39,554 nucleotides of DNA from a bacterium UBP2_UBA5202 (lineage in GTDB: Bacteria; Edwardsbacteria; AC1; EtOH8). The notes under the pieces are model-generated. The model saw only the letters and a list, made by a program, of their open reading frames with translations. It did not search any database and was not told the origin of the DNA. This document shows, piece by piece, positions 16,056 through 24,522 of this stretch. The DNA lies in assembly GCA_002412795.1 (NCBI GenBank), contig DHVS01000025.1, positions 1 to 39,554 on the forward strand, read 5' to 3'. Each line of letters starts with the position of its first letter. Position 1 is the stretch's first letter. Made by a program: the position numbers and the translations under genes.

Positions 16056-16808
16056 TTGGAAAGCATGGAAGACCTATGGAAAAGCCGGTACGATTATCTG
16101 GCTTTGAAAAACATTCCGGACTGGCAAAAATCATGCTGGTGGGACCCGGAAACGATATTTATTCAACAAAAATTCATTTTTGCTGAGGCAAAAGAACTGT
16201 TCCACCAAAAAATGAAGATAGCCGATATTGGTTGCGGGCCCGGTCACTATTGCCATCTGCTATCTGCTATGGGGCATGAGGTCGTGGGAATAGATTATTC
16301 CTTGAACACCTTGTTCCTGGCCAAAGAAAGAAGCCAGGATCAGGCCGTAAAACTTAGCCAGGCTGACGCCAACTATCTTCCCCTGAAAAGTGAGACCTTT
16401 GACCTTGTTCTGGGAATGGGCATCTTGTTAAGCGCAGAATATCCAGAAAAACTGATGCGGGAACTCACAAGAATATTAAAACCGAAGGGAAGGATCCTGA
16501 TCACCACGCTTGTCCATCAAAGTCTTTGGGAACTTCCGTTTTACCCGCTTTATTGCATGCGGAACTGCGACGGGTTCCCGGCAACTGATTCTTTTCCCCT
16601 TAAGCTGATTAAAAGACAGCAGACACTTTGCCCCAGACCGGTAGATGACCCGGAAATTATTATGAAGAGATATACTGTCAAAACAATTAAAGGATTTCTT
16701 AATGACCTGGGTTTTGGCGGCATCAAATTACGCTTTCAGGGCAGGCTCCCGCTTTTCCCATATCTGCTGAACTCATTTGTCTTGAATGCCAATGCAATCA
16801 AGAAATAA
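16056..16808 (+). CDS. SAM-dependent class I methyltransferase
   Basis: The 250-aa protein has the canonical SAM motif I, IADIGCGPGHYCHLL (about residues 53-67), and the acidic motif II in VVGIDYSLN. Motif III-like QADANYLPLKSETFDLVLGMG follows, then LTRILKPKGRILITT. The best start is TTG 16056 with AAGGTG five bases upstream; ATG 16065 is an alternative and would shorten it by three residues. The gap to the ATP-grasp gene is 9 bp. The methyl acceptor is unknown. C-terminal residues (RFQGRLPLFPYLLNSFVLNA) are hydrophobic, so a lipid-linked or membrane-near substrate is possible. Confidence 0.88.
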   Translation: MESMEDLWKSRYDYLALKNIPDWQKSCWWDPETIFIQQKFIFAEAKELFHQKMKIADIGCGPGHYCHLLSAMGHEVVGIDYSLNTLFLAKERSQDQAVKLSQADANYLPLKSETFDLVLGMGILLSAEYPEKLMRELTRILKPKGRILITTLVHQSLWELPFYPLYCMRNCDGFPATDSFPLKLIKRQQTLCPRPVDDPEIIMKRYTVKTIKGFLNDLGFGGIKLRFQGRLPLFPYLLNSFVLNANAIKK

Positions 16809-16871
16809 GCAACATCCATTGGATTTGGGAGAAACTGAACAATGGGAGCCAAATCATAAGCAAAATCAGCC

Positions 16872-18470
16872 ATGCCGATAAAAAAAATAATGCTGGTCAA
16901 CATATACGACGGGCTCTATGGGGGCGGCTGGGTCGGCCTGGCACCCTACGTGCTGAAGTCATATGTAGGGAAGTTTGGTGTCTCGAAAGGTTTTGACATA
17001 GTCCTCCGGCAATTCGGCCGCAAGGACTCAGTGGAAAGGATCGTGCGAAAGATCAAAAGTGAGGGCCCGGATGCGGTAGGGTTTTCGTTATATGTTTACA
17101 ATGTCCGTAAAACGCTGGAAGTCATCGGCCAGTTGGATTGCAGTGTTATAGTGGGCGGACCGCAGGTTACCGGAGTGGAAAAAGATCTTTTGGAAAGAAA
17201 CCGGAATATTAACATAGTGGTGACCGGGGAGGGGGAAATCGCATTTAAAGAACTTTTGGAACATTTCGCCGGGCTGAAGAAGATAGAAGAGATATCGGGG
17301 ATCACCACCAGGAGCTTTCAGACTGCTCCGAGCCCAGAGTTGATAGATCTAAACTCGATCCCTCCGGTCCACCAGCAGATAGTCCGGGACCACCCCAGGG
17401 CAGAAAATATCTGCATTGAAACCTCCAGGGGATGCCCATACAGCTGCGGATACTGCGCCTGGGCCATTGACAAGAAAATGAGATACTATGACCTGGGGCG
17501 CATTCTTGGGGACTTCGACACTATCTGCCGGCAGCCGGGGATAAAAAATGTTTATCTGGCCGATGCCAGCCTTTTTTCCAATAAAGAAAGGGCAAAGGCC
17601 ATACTGGGGCATATAATCAAGATATCCCCCAAGAAGAAATTCTACTTTGAGCTCAATCTTGAACACGTCGATGACGAACTGATAGACCTGATGGCGCAGC
17701 TTCCCAATCAAGACTTTAGTTTCGGCATCCAAGCGGTGGATCCAGGACCCAATGAGCAGGCCGGGCGGAACTTTGATCCGAAACTTTTCCGGGAACGTTT
17801 TCAAAGGGTTTCCGCAAAACTTAAGCAGGCGCAGCTGCTGGTGGATATTATTTACCCCCTGCCCGGCGATACTTTGGATGGCTGTAAACGGAGCATCGAA
17901 TTCGCCCTGAGCCTGGACAAAGTGCATCTGATCAAGTTCAATCCGTTGATCCTGCTGCCCGGTTCGGAATTCTTTCGGAACCGGGAAAAATACGGGTTCA
18001 CTCTCAGAGATGATGTCGTCCGTACCGTGGAGGCATGCAACACCTTTCTCCCGGAGGATGTGAAAAGGGCTATAAAATGCGCCAATTATACCGGCATTAT
18101 TCAGGCAAACCACAAGTTTAAATCAGCCATCCGCCTGGCGGCAAAGAAAAAAAACGTGGGGATGCTTGATTTTATGGAAGAGTTGGTCGAAACCCTGCCT
18201 TTTGAGCTGTTTGAGGGCGGTGAAATGCCGGAGATGATAACGGCGGAGCGGGATGATGAAAAATATTTCCTGGGCATGGTGCCGGCCTATCTTAATTATG
18301 GTAAATTAATAAAGCATTTTAAAAAATACACCCGGCACGAATATGATCGTTCATTGCGGGGATGGATGATGGCGTTCGGTGATCTGGGGTTGGGTAAAAT
18401 GAGGCTGGATTTATTGGTCAAACTATTGTGGATGCTTTTAAAGAAAAGCCTTCCAGTCACAGGTCATTAG
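16872..18470 (+). CDS. B12-binding-domain radical SAM protein
   Basis: The 532-aa protein has an N-terminal Rossmann-like cobalamin-binding type domain (about residues 1-140: KIMLVNIYDGLYGG.., VGFSLYVYNVRKTLEV, VIVGGPQVTG, VVTGEGEIAFKELLEHFAG). I see no DxHxxG motif, so base-off B12 binding is uncertain. The radical-SAM core follows with C188, C192 and C195 in SRGCPYSCGYCAWAID. The C-terminal part (about 400-532) is helical, of the DUF4080 kind. Members carry out methylations, cyclisations or other C-H chemistry, and the reaction here is unknown. It lies 63 bp after the methyltransferase with no terminator between. No clear Shine-Dalgarno precedes ATG 16872. Confidence 0.88.
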   Translation: MPIKKIMLVNIYDGLYGGGWVGLAPYVLKSYVGKFGVSKGFDIVLRQFGRKDSVERIVRKIKSEGPDAVGFSLYVYNVRKTLEVIGQLDCSVIVGGPQVTGVEKDLLERNRNINIVVTGEGEIAFKELLEHFAGLKKIEEISGITTRSFQTAPSPELIDLNSIPPVHQQIVRDHPRAENICIETSRGCPYSCGYCAWAIDKKMRYYDLGRILGDFDTICRQPGIKNVYLADASLFSNKERAKAILGHIIKISPKKKFYFELNLEHVDDELIDLMAQLPNQDFSFGIQAVDPGPNEQAGRNFDPKLFRERFQRVSAKLKQAQLLVDIIYPLPGDTLDGCKRSIEFALSLDKVHLIKFNPLILLPGSEFFRNREKYGFTLRDDVVRTVEACNTFLPEDVKRAIKCANYTGIIQANHKFKSAIRLAAKKKNVGMLDFMEELVETLPFELFEGGEMPEMITAERDDEKYFLGMVPAYLNYGKLIKHFKKYTRHEYDRSLRGWMMAFGDLGLGKMRLDLLVKLLWMLLKKSLPVTGH

Positions 18471-18551
18471 CCGTTACAGGGTGAACCGGTATTCAAAGCT
18501 ATAGCAGTACCGATTGGGAACTTCCAGTTTTAATTCCATTTAAAAACCATT

Positions 18552-19604
18552 ATGGGCCAGAGCGATATAACTGCCATAAGGCCTTGGCCAGGGGACAGGA
18601 TCGATTGCTTTCCTGCGTCAGAATCGCTTCCTGGGGACTGGGATACCTTGTTCCTCGGCAATAGTTTGTTCAACTCTAAAAAGTTTTTAGCTCATCTGGA
18701 ACTGACAAATCCTGTCTCCCAAAGATACTTTTATTGCAAATCCGAACATAGGACCGGAACTGTCGGGACACTATACCTGACGAGGCTGCCCTTCCACCTC
18801 GGACCGTTGTCCCTGAGCTCGCCGGTAACAGTTTGCGGCATTCCCATGATCTACGGCAGCCAAACCGGATTTGCCCCAGAAGAAAACATTGCAGGGGCGG
18901 CCAAGGCTTTTCATGATGGTGAATGCCGGGGTTTTCAATGGATAGTGGGGTTAAGACAACGGGGCGGGGACATTCCGGGATGGAGTTGGAAACGTTTTTT
19001 GACAACTGTTGATCTGAATATCAAATGGAATGACTTCGGTCAATATCTGGCATCAATGAGGTCAGATTATCGCAAACAGGTCGCAGCTTCGCTGAAAAAA
19101 GGAAAGAGTGCAGAATTCATCCAACATGCCGGAAATGAGTTTACCGATGAAGATTACAAACTCTTTATAGCTGTCCATAAAGCAGCAAAGGATTATAGCG
19201 AACCCTTATTGAAAGAATTTTTCACGCTGTTCCCGGATAAACATCATTATATCAAAATGAAATATGGCGATCTGGTCCTGGGTTGGGCGCTGCTGGTTCC
19301 CGACGGTAAAGGCCTTTATCTGCTGTATATAGGCTACGATGTCTCCAAGAACCATGAATTTGATACCTATGTGAATTTACTGCTGGGAGCGGTCAGATAT
19401 GCCATTGAGAACAAGTATAGTAACCTGAAAATGGGGCAAACCGCAGAACTCACAAAAATGAGGTTAGGGGGAACTCCTTCGGAGAGATACCTTCTTGTAC
19501 GGCATTCAAACCGTTTTGTGAATTGGATAATATCAAAAACAGATATATTTAATTTCCGTAAATATTATCCCGCACTACATGTCTTTAAAACACGTGAAAA
19601 ATAA
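18552..19604 (+). CDS. GNAT/FemAB-like acyltransferase
   Basis: The 350-aa protein resembles the two-lobed GNAT/FemAB acyltransferases. The signature runs from about residue 160 to 315: YRKQVAASLKKGK, then GDLVLGWALLVPDGKGLYLLYIG, then a conserved MGQTAELTKMRLGG near residue 295. Such enzymes transfer an acyl or aminoacyl group to an amine, either on peptidoglycan precursors or on small molecules. Here the neighbours (decarboxylase, ATP-grasp, methyltransferase, radical SAM) favour a dedicated small-molecule or envelope-conjugate pathway, which is inference. The gene lies 81 bp after the radical SAM gene and overlaps the next gene by 26 bp, showing co-transcription. No Shine-Dalgarno is seen before ATG 18552. 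Confidence 0.7.
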   Translation: MGQSDITAIRPWPGDRIDCFPASESLPGDWDTLFLGNSLFNSKKFLAHLELTNPVSQRYFYCKSEHRTGTVGTLYLTRLPFHLGPLSLSSPVTVCGIPMIYGSQTGFAPEENIAGAAKAFHDGECRGFQWIVGLRQRGGDIPGWSWKRFLTTVDLNIKWNDFGQYLASMRSDYRKQVAASLKKGKSAEFIQHAGNEFTDEDYKLFIAVHKAAKDYSEPLLKEFFTLFPDKHHYIKMKYGDLVLGWALLVPDGKGLYLLYIGYDVSKNHEFDTYVNLLLGAVRYAIENKYSNLKMGQTAELTKMRLGGTPSERYLLVRHSNRFVNWIISKTDIFNFRKYYPALHVFKTREK

Positions 19605-21705
19605 AAACGAAACAACAGTATTTGAAGCGGGTCACAGCTGGCATTGGCCGGCCGTATATGCAACCATCATTGCATTGGTCATCTTTTCTGCAGTTTATCC
19701 TGCTTCCGACCCAGACCTTTACATCATGCTGGCCTCCGGTCGCTATGTGGCCCAGACCGGTCATGCCCCCACGATAGATCTGTGGAGCCATACGGCCTAC
19801 GGCCAACCCTGGCCCTTCCACGAATGGCTTTCCAGCCTGTTGTTTTATGGTTTGTACCTTTTTGGGGGGATCAACGGAATCATCTTATTCAAAGCGCTGG
19901 CCTTATCGATGGCCTTTTTCCTCGGCCTTCAGGTCATGCGGCTGAGGGGTGCCTCTCCTTTTATCGCCCTGCTGACTTCCTCCCTGGCCTTGCTGCTGCT
20001 GAACCATGCCTTTGCCGAGCGGATCCAGGTGATCAGCTTTGTATTTTTTGTTTTATCGCTTTACCTGTTGGAGCTATTCCGTTCCGGCCGGATAAAAAAA
20101 GAGGTATTCTTTTTAAGCACCGCAGGAATGTTCATAATCTGGGCCAACATGCATCTGGGCTATATCATAGGCCTGGGTCTTTATGGTCTGGTTTTGATGG
20201 ATGGAATGTTTATTGGGTTTACCAAGAAAAGCTGGGATTTCCTCAAATGGTCGACGGCCGCTTTCGTCCTGGCTTTGTTGGCCACAGGCCTAACTCCTTA
20301 TGGTTTCAGCCTCACGGTGGACAGTTTAAAGGTTTTTGTTGAACCAGCCTCCAAGGCTTTTGATGTTTTCATTGTACAATCCGTTTTGGAATACCAGCCG
20401 CTTTTATCTCCCGGTTTCTCCCGCGAGCCTTTCGTCATTTTCGGCTTGATCTGGATAGGATTTTCGGGGCTGGGCCTGATGCTGAATGCCAGAAGGGTCA
20501 GGATTTCGGAATGGGTATTGTTTATCGTTTTCATCTGGCAGACATACCTGGCCACCAGGTACCTTTGGTTCCTGGCTTGGCTGTCTTTCCCCTTCACGGC
20601 AGTTAATTGGCAGGGGGCGGGGGAGGCTATATTGCTTAAATGCAAAATGCAAAATGCAAAATGCAAAAAACATGAGAATGCCGCGCTCATCGGATTGATT
20701 GTGGCAGTATTCATAGGTGCCGCGATGTTCCAACGCAGCGGGGAGCATCTGTGGCAGAGGTTCAGGCTGGGCTGGCGGCCCCGGATGAATTCGGAGCGCG
20801 GGGTGCAGTTCCTGAAACAGCACCGGGGCGAATCCCGGGTGTTCAACGATTTTGACATCGGGTCATACCTGCTTTGGCATCAGGTCCCGGTCTTTGTGGA
20901 CGGCCGGGTGCTGCCCTACAAGAACACCCAGGTGCTGCAGGACCAGTTCAAGATATTCGGCGGGCAGCTGCAGCTGCTGGACAAGTACCAGATAGACTGG
21001 ATATTTTTGCCCTACAGCCTGACCGGGCAGGTGGCCCAGTTCGAGATGTTCAACCGTTATCTGATCGACAGCAAAAACTGGGCTCTGGTCTTCTGGGATG
21101 ACGCCTGCCTGATCTATGTCCGGAATAGCGAAAAATATAGGGACTTGATAAAAACTTATGGAATGGTGGTCAACCCGGCCCTGCCCGACCTGAATCTGTC
21201 GCCGGAGATCTTCCTGAAGGAAATGGAGGCCAAGGCCCAAGAGGACCCCAAAGCCAGGATGCCCTACGTTCTTGCCGGGAATTATTACTTTAACCGCAAC
21301 CTGCCGGATCAAGCGGAGAAACAATTCACCATTGCCCTGCAGAACGACCCCACCAACGGTATTCTCTATAACAATCTTGGAAACGTTTACCTGCGGCAGG
21401 GGAAGATAGACCAGGCCATAGCCGCTTACAAGCAGGCGGTAAAATATGATGTCAACCTGGGGCTGACATACTGCAACTGGGGCTATGTGCTGGAGACCCA
21501 GGGCAAGATCAGGGAAGCGGAAAAACTTTACATCACCGCCGCCAAGGTCTCCGTCGGCGACGCCTGGCCCTACAATCGGTTGGGGCTGATCGAGGAAAAG
21601 AGGGGCAACCGCTACAAGGCGATGGAATACTGGCGCCAGGGGGCCAGACTGGACCCCAATTCCGAGGCGGCCCAGAATTTGAAAAAGTTTTCCGGCGGGT
21701 ATTAA
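19579..21705 (+). CDS. GT-C-like multi-pass membrane protein with C-terminal TPR domain
   Basis: The 708-aa protein starts at ATG 19579 inside the previous gene. About ten membrane helices occupy residues 18-395. The first luminal loop has PASDPDLYIMLASGRY and PWPFHEWLSSLLFYGLYLFGG; the acidic DPD and conserved HEW resemble GT-C-fold glycosyltransferase-like proteins. Residues about 545-705 hold TPR repeats (LYNNLGNVYLRQGKIDQAI.., LTYCNWGYVLETQGKI.., WPYNRLGLIEEKRGNRYK..). Architecture matches the gene at 11686, so the biosynthetic core is bracketed by two such proteins. A heptamer array encodes the odd KCKMQNAKCKKH loop (about residues 353-365). No terminator directly follows; repeats fill the next 340 bp. 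Confidence 0.78.
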   Translation: MSLKHVKNKNETTVFEAGHSWHWPAVYATIIALVIFSAVYPASDPDLYIMLASGRYVAQTGHAPTIDLWSHTAYGQPWPFHEWLSSLLFYGLYLFGGINGIILFKALALSMAFFLGLQVMRLRGASPFIALLTSSLALLLLNHAFAERIQVISFVFFVLSLYLLELFRSGRIKKEVFFLSTAGMFIIWANMHLGYIIGLGLYGLVLMDGMFIGFTKKSWDFLKWSTAAFVLALLATGLTPYGFSLTVDSLKVFVEPASKAFDVFIVQSVLEYQPLLSPGFSREPFVIFGLIWIGFSGLGLMLNARRVRISEWVLFIVFIWQTYLATRYLWFLAWLSFPFTAVNWQGAGEAILLKCKMQNAKCKKHENAALIGLIVAVFIGAAMFQRSGEHLWQRFRLGWRPRMNSERGVQFLKQHRGESRVFNDFDIGSYLLWHQVPVFVDGRVLPYKNTQVLQDQFKIFGGQLQLLDKYQIDWIFLPYSLTGQVAQFEMFNRYLIDSKNWALVFWDDACLIYVRNSEKYRDLIKTYGMVVNPALPDLNLSPEIFLKEMEAKAQEDPKARMPYVLAGNYYFNRNLPDQAEKQFTIALQNDPTNGILYNNLGNVYLRQGKIDQAIAAYKQAVKYDVNLGLTYCNWGYVLETQGKIREAEKLYITAAKVSVGDAWPYNRLGLIEEKRGNRYKAMEYWRQGARLDPNSEAAQNLKKFSGGY
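20637..20664 (+). repeat. Heptamer tandem array inside a gene (AAAATGC type)
   Basis: TAAATGC is followed by three perfect AAAATGC units and a decayed AAAAAAC. The array is in frame within the membrane/TPR gene and encodes a Cys- and Lys-rich loop between two membrane helices. The heptamer period does not match the reading frame, so the tract gives a non-repetitive peptide. Confidence 0.8.
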
Positions 21706-21718
21706 CGGGCACGAGGGC

Positions 21719-21755
21719 AGACAGGATTTACATGATTCCACATGATTTTTTTAAC
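21719..21755. repeat. ACAGGATTTACATGATT dispersed element, single copy
   Basis: AGACAGGATTTACATGATT, then CCACATGATTTTTTT, matches the left half of the inverted element at 26497-26557. It is non-coding and lies just after the stop of the membrane/TPR gene. Confidence 0.6.
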
Positions 21756-21796
21756 TGATTACTCCAAAGACTTTTTGATAAGCAAGCGCCAACCCC

Positions 21797-21945
21797 GGTT
21801 GTCGCGTTAAATACTATCAGTGAGCATCGCAGTTGATGGCGGAAAAAGCTTGTCTGGCCTGTTTGAGGGCTGGGCCAAAGCCCGAGTTCAGACAAGCCCG
21901 TCAGCAACGAGAAGCGCAGCGCCCGGATAGTATTTTGCGACGAGC
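21797..21945. other. Long nested inverted-repeat element, about 150 bp
   Basis: Three nested stems are visible. The outer is GTCGC (21801-21805) and AAATACTATC (21809-21818), pairing with GATAGTATTT (21926-21935) and GCGAC (21937-21941). The middle is GCTTGTCTG (21848-21856) with CAGACAAGC (21889-21897), and the inner is GGGCT with AGCCC. No open frame with a ribosome site is present. It could be a structured RNA or a miniature mobile repeat. Confidence 0.6.
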
Positions 21946-21958
21946 TTTTTTCTTTTTG

Positions 21959-21998
21959 GTTCTTTTTCTTAGTTGGCGGTACAAAAAAGAAAAAGAAC
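21959..21998 (+). repeat. Perfect 12-bp hairpin of the GTTCTTTTTCTT type
   Basis: GTTCTTTTTCTT (21959-21970) pairs exactly with AAGAAAAAGAAC (21987-21998) around a 16-nt loop. It lies immediately after the nested inverted repeat and 46 bp before hflX. It has no T-run of terminator type and is probably a dispersed palindrome. Confidence 0.65.
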
Positions 21999-22044
21999 AT
22001 TTAAGCCAACAAATCCGTTTTTACCAATAATCAGAAAACAAATC

Positions 22045-23115
22045 ATGTCCGAAAAAGCAATTTTAGTCAGCCTGGTGACCGGCCGGGCAAATCCCTACGA
22101 GGCCGAGGAATCCCTGGAGGAGCTGGGCCGGCTGGCCCACACCGCCGGAGCCCAGGTCATCGATATCGTGGTTCAGCGGCGCCAGCGCCCGGACCCGGCC
22201 TATTTCATCGGCAAGGGCAAGGTGGAGGAGCTGGCCAAGGGAGTGGCCGACAGCGGGGCCACCCTGGTGGTCTTCGATCACCCGCTTTCGCCCAGCCAGG
22301 CCTTTAAGATCAAGGAAGCGGCGGGCTGCCGGGTGATAGACCGCTCGGAGCTGATCATGGGCATCTTTGCCCTGCACGCCCGCACCGCCGAGGCCAGGAT
22401 CCAGGTGGAGATGGCCCAGCTGCAGTACCGCTTCTCCCGCCTGGTGGGGGCCGGCCTGCAGATGTCAGATCCCGGCGGCGGCATCGGCACCAGGGGGCCG
22501 GGCGAAAAACAGCTGGAACTGGACCGCCGCAAGATCAAGGACCGGATCTCCGCCCTGAAGAAGGAGCTGAAGAAGGTGGAGGTCCAGCGCCAGACCCAGC
22601 GCAAGTCCCGGAGCCAGATATTCAAAGTGGCGCTGGTGGGCTATACCAACGCCGGCAAGTCCACCCTGATGAACCTGATGTCCAAGGCCGGGGTCAAGGT
22701 GGAGGACCGGCTCTTTGCCACCCTGGACGCCACCACCCGGCAGGTGGTGCTGGCCTCGGGCCACAAATTCCTGCTGACCGACACGGTGGGCTTCATCCGC
22801 CGCCTGCCCCACCAGTTGGTGGCCTCGTTCAAGGCCACGCTGGAGGAGGTGGCCGAGGCCGACCTGATGCTGCACCTGGTCGACACCCCCCACCGGGCCC
22901 GCCAGGAGGAGATGGACGCGGTCCATGCCGTGCTGAAGGACCTGAAGATAGACCAGCCGGAGATCCTGGTCTTCAACAAGATAGACAAGCTGGATGCCAA
23001 GACCCTGAGCGAACTGAAATGGAGCCATCCCAAAGCCCTTTTCATCTCGGCGCTGGAAGGCCAGGGGCGCAGGGAACTGGAACAGGCGATTGCGGAACGG
23101 ATGACTGAGAACTAA
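22045..23115 (+). CDS. hflX: GTPase HflX
   Basis: HflX is a ribosome-associated GTPase that splits stalled or stressed 70S ribosomes. The 356-aa protein starts at ATG 22045 (MSEKAILVSLVTG), since the upstream open part is repeat DNA. The N-terminal domain has QRRQRPDPAYFIGKGKVEEL and DRSELIMGIFALHARTAEA, both typical. GPGEKQLELDRRKI precedes the coiled linker. G motifs are GYTNAGKST (G1), TLDATTRQV (G2 region), DTVGFIRRLPHQL (G3), NKID (G4) and a SALEG G5-like segment. Length is slightly below the usual 400 or more, with a short C-terminus. No Shine-Dalgarno is obvious. Confidence 0.96.
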   Translation: MSEKAILVSLVTGRANPYEAEESLEELGRLAHTAGAQVIDIVVQRRQRPDPAYFIGKGKVEELAKGVADSGATLVVFDHPLSPSQAFKIKEAAGCRVIDRSELIMGIFALHARTAEARIQVEMAQLQYRFSRLVGAGLQMSDPGGGIGTRGPGEKQLELDRRKIKDRISALKKELKKVEVQRQTQRKSRSQIFKVALVGYTNAGKSTLMNLMSKAGVKVEDRLFATLDATTRQVVLASGHKFLLTDTVGFIRRLPHQLVASFKATLEEVAEADLMLHLVDTPHRARQEEMDAVHAVLKDLKIDQPEILVFNKIDKLDAKTLSELKWSHPKALFISALEGQGRRELEQAIAERMTEN

Positions 23116-23119
23116 TAAC

Positions 23120-23154
23120 CGTTTACAGTTTAGAGTTTGCCGTTTACTGTTTAC
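23120..23154. repeat. Heptamer tandem array (NGTTTAC type)
   Basis: Five consecutive 7-mers, CGTTTAC, AGTTTAG, AGTTTGC, CGTTTAC and TGTTTAC, begin 4 bp after the hflX stop codon. This is the fourth heptamer family in the window. Confidence 0.75.
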
Positions 23155-23235
23155 GGGAGTTGGCTTAAGTTAGACAAGCATTCCAGGGAATAAACGGCCA
23201 TAGTAAAAAGTATATAATCATAGGTTCTGACTTTT

Positions 23236-24522
23236 TTGATAAAAAGATTCATCACCAATTACATCAAGACCATCAAAGGTTTTTCCCCCAACGCCCGGCT
23301 CTACCTGCAGGCCAATTTTTTGATAGGTTTGGGCTACGCCATGGTCGGGGTGATCTTCAACCTGTATCTTAAGGAGGCCGGTTTCCAGGAAGGGTTCATC
23401 GGCGGGATGCTTTCCTTAAGCGGCCTGGCCTTCGGCCTGTTCGCCATCCCGGCCGCGATGTACTCGGACAAGGCCGGCCGCAAGCGCTCGATGCTGGGGG
23501 CCAGTCTGCTGGGCAGCCTGTTCCTGCTGGTCCGGGCCCTGACGGTCAGCCGGGGGCTGCTGGTGGCCTCCAGTTTCCTGGGCGGCCTGGCCGTCACCGT
23601 CTACACCATTTCCACCGCCCCGTTCATGATGGAGAACAGCCGGCCGGGCGAGCGGACCTACCTGTTCTCGCTTTCTTTTGCGGTGACCCTTTTGGCCGGG
23701 GTGCTGGGAAGCCTGGCCGGGGGAAAATTGCCTGAGATCCTGAGCCTTTTGTTCCGGACTCCGGACAAACTTTTGCTTTACCGGATAACGTTGGTGGCCG
23801 GATCGGCCATGGCCTTTGCCTCGCTGTATCCCCTGTCCCGGATGACCGAGATATTGGCCGCCGGCAAGGACGAGGCGGGCCCCATCTGGGGCGGAAACAA
23901 AAAGGACTGGGAGCTGATCGGCAAATTTTCCTGGTGCAACCTGTGGGTGGGACTGGGGGCGGGGCTGGTGATACCGTTCTTCAACCTGTATTTCGCCCAG
24001 AGGTTCAATTCCACCAGCGGCCAGATCGGGGTCTATTTTTCGGTGGCCCAGGTGGCCACCGCTTTGGCGGTGCTGGCCGGGCCCCAGCTGGCCAGAAAGA
24101 TGGGCAAGGTCAAGACCGTGGTGCTGATGGAACTGCTGTCCCTGCCGTTCCTGGTGACCCTGGGTGCGGTGGACAACATCCTGACCCTGGCGGTGCTGGC
24201 CTTCTGGATGCGGGCCAGCCTGATGCAGATGTCCTCGCCCATCTCCAACGCCTTTACCATGGAAGCACTGCCCCAGAAAATGCGGGCCACCGCCAACAGC
24301 ATTACCGCCATGGCCTGGAACCTGTCCTGGGCGCTGTCTACGGCCTTCTCCGGCTGGATGATGCAGCGTTACGGTTATTCGGTGCCTTATTACCTGACGG
24401 CTTTCTGCTACGCGGTCTCGGCCGTTTCCTATTACCTGTTCTTCGTCAAAGTGGAAAAAAACATGGCCCGGACCACGGGCCAGGCACCGTCACTGGTTTT
24501 GGGAGGACTGTCCAATGGCTAA
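23236..24522 (+). CDS. Major facilitator superfamily transporter
   Basis: The 428-aa protein has about twelve predicted membrane helices and the MFS loop 2-3 motif AMYSDKAGRKRSM (about residues 75-87). Helix-rich segments such as LYLQANFLIGLGYAMVGVIF start at about residue 23. The start is a TTG at 23236, because no in-frame ATG lies near; a TATAAT at 23213-23218 upstream may be its promoter, again with very short leader. The substrate is unknown. Its last 8 bases overlap the start of the DUF2520 gene, so both are translated from one mRNA. Confidence 0.9.
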   Translation: MIKRFITNYIKTIKGFSPNARLYLQANFLIGLGYAMVGVIFNLYLKEAGFQEGFIGGMLSLSGLAFGLFAIPAAMYSDKAGRKRSMLGASLLGSLFLLVRALTVSRGLLVASSFLGGLAVTVYTISTAPFMMENSRPGERTYLFSLSFAVTLLAGVLGSLAGGKLPEILSLLFRTPDKLLLYRITLVAGSAMAFASLYPLSRMTEILAAGKDEAGPIWGGNKKDWELIGKFSWCNLWVGLGAGLVIPFFNLYFAQRFNSTSGQIGVYFSVAQVATALAVLAGPQLARKMGKVKTVVLMELLSLPFLVTLGAVDNILTLAVLAFWMRASLMQMSSPISNAFTMEALPQKMRATANSITAMAWNLSWALSTAFSGWMMQRYGYSVPYYLTAFCYAVSAVSYYLFFVKVEKNMARTTGQAPSLVLGGLSNG

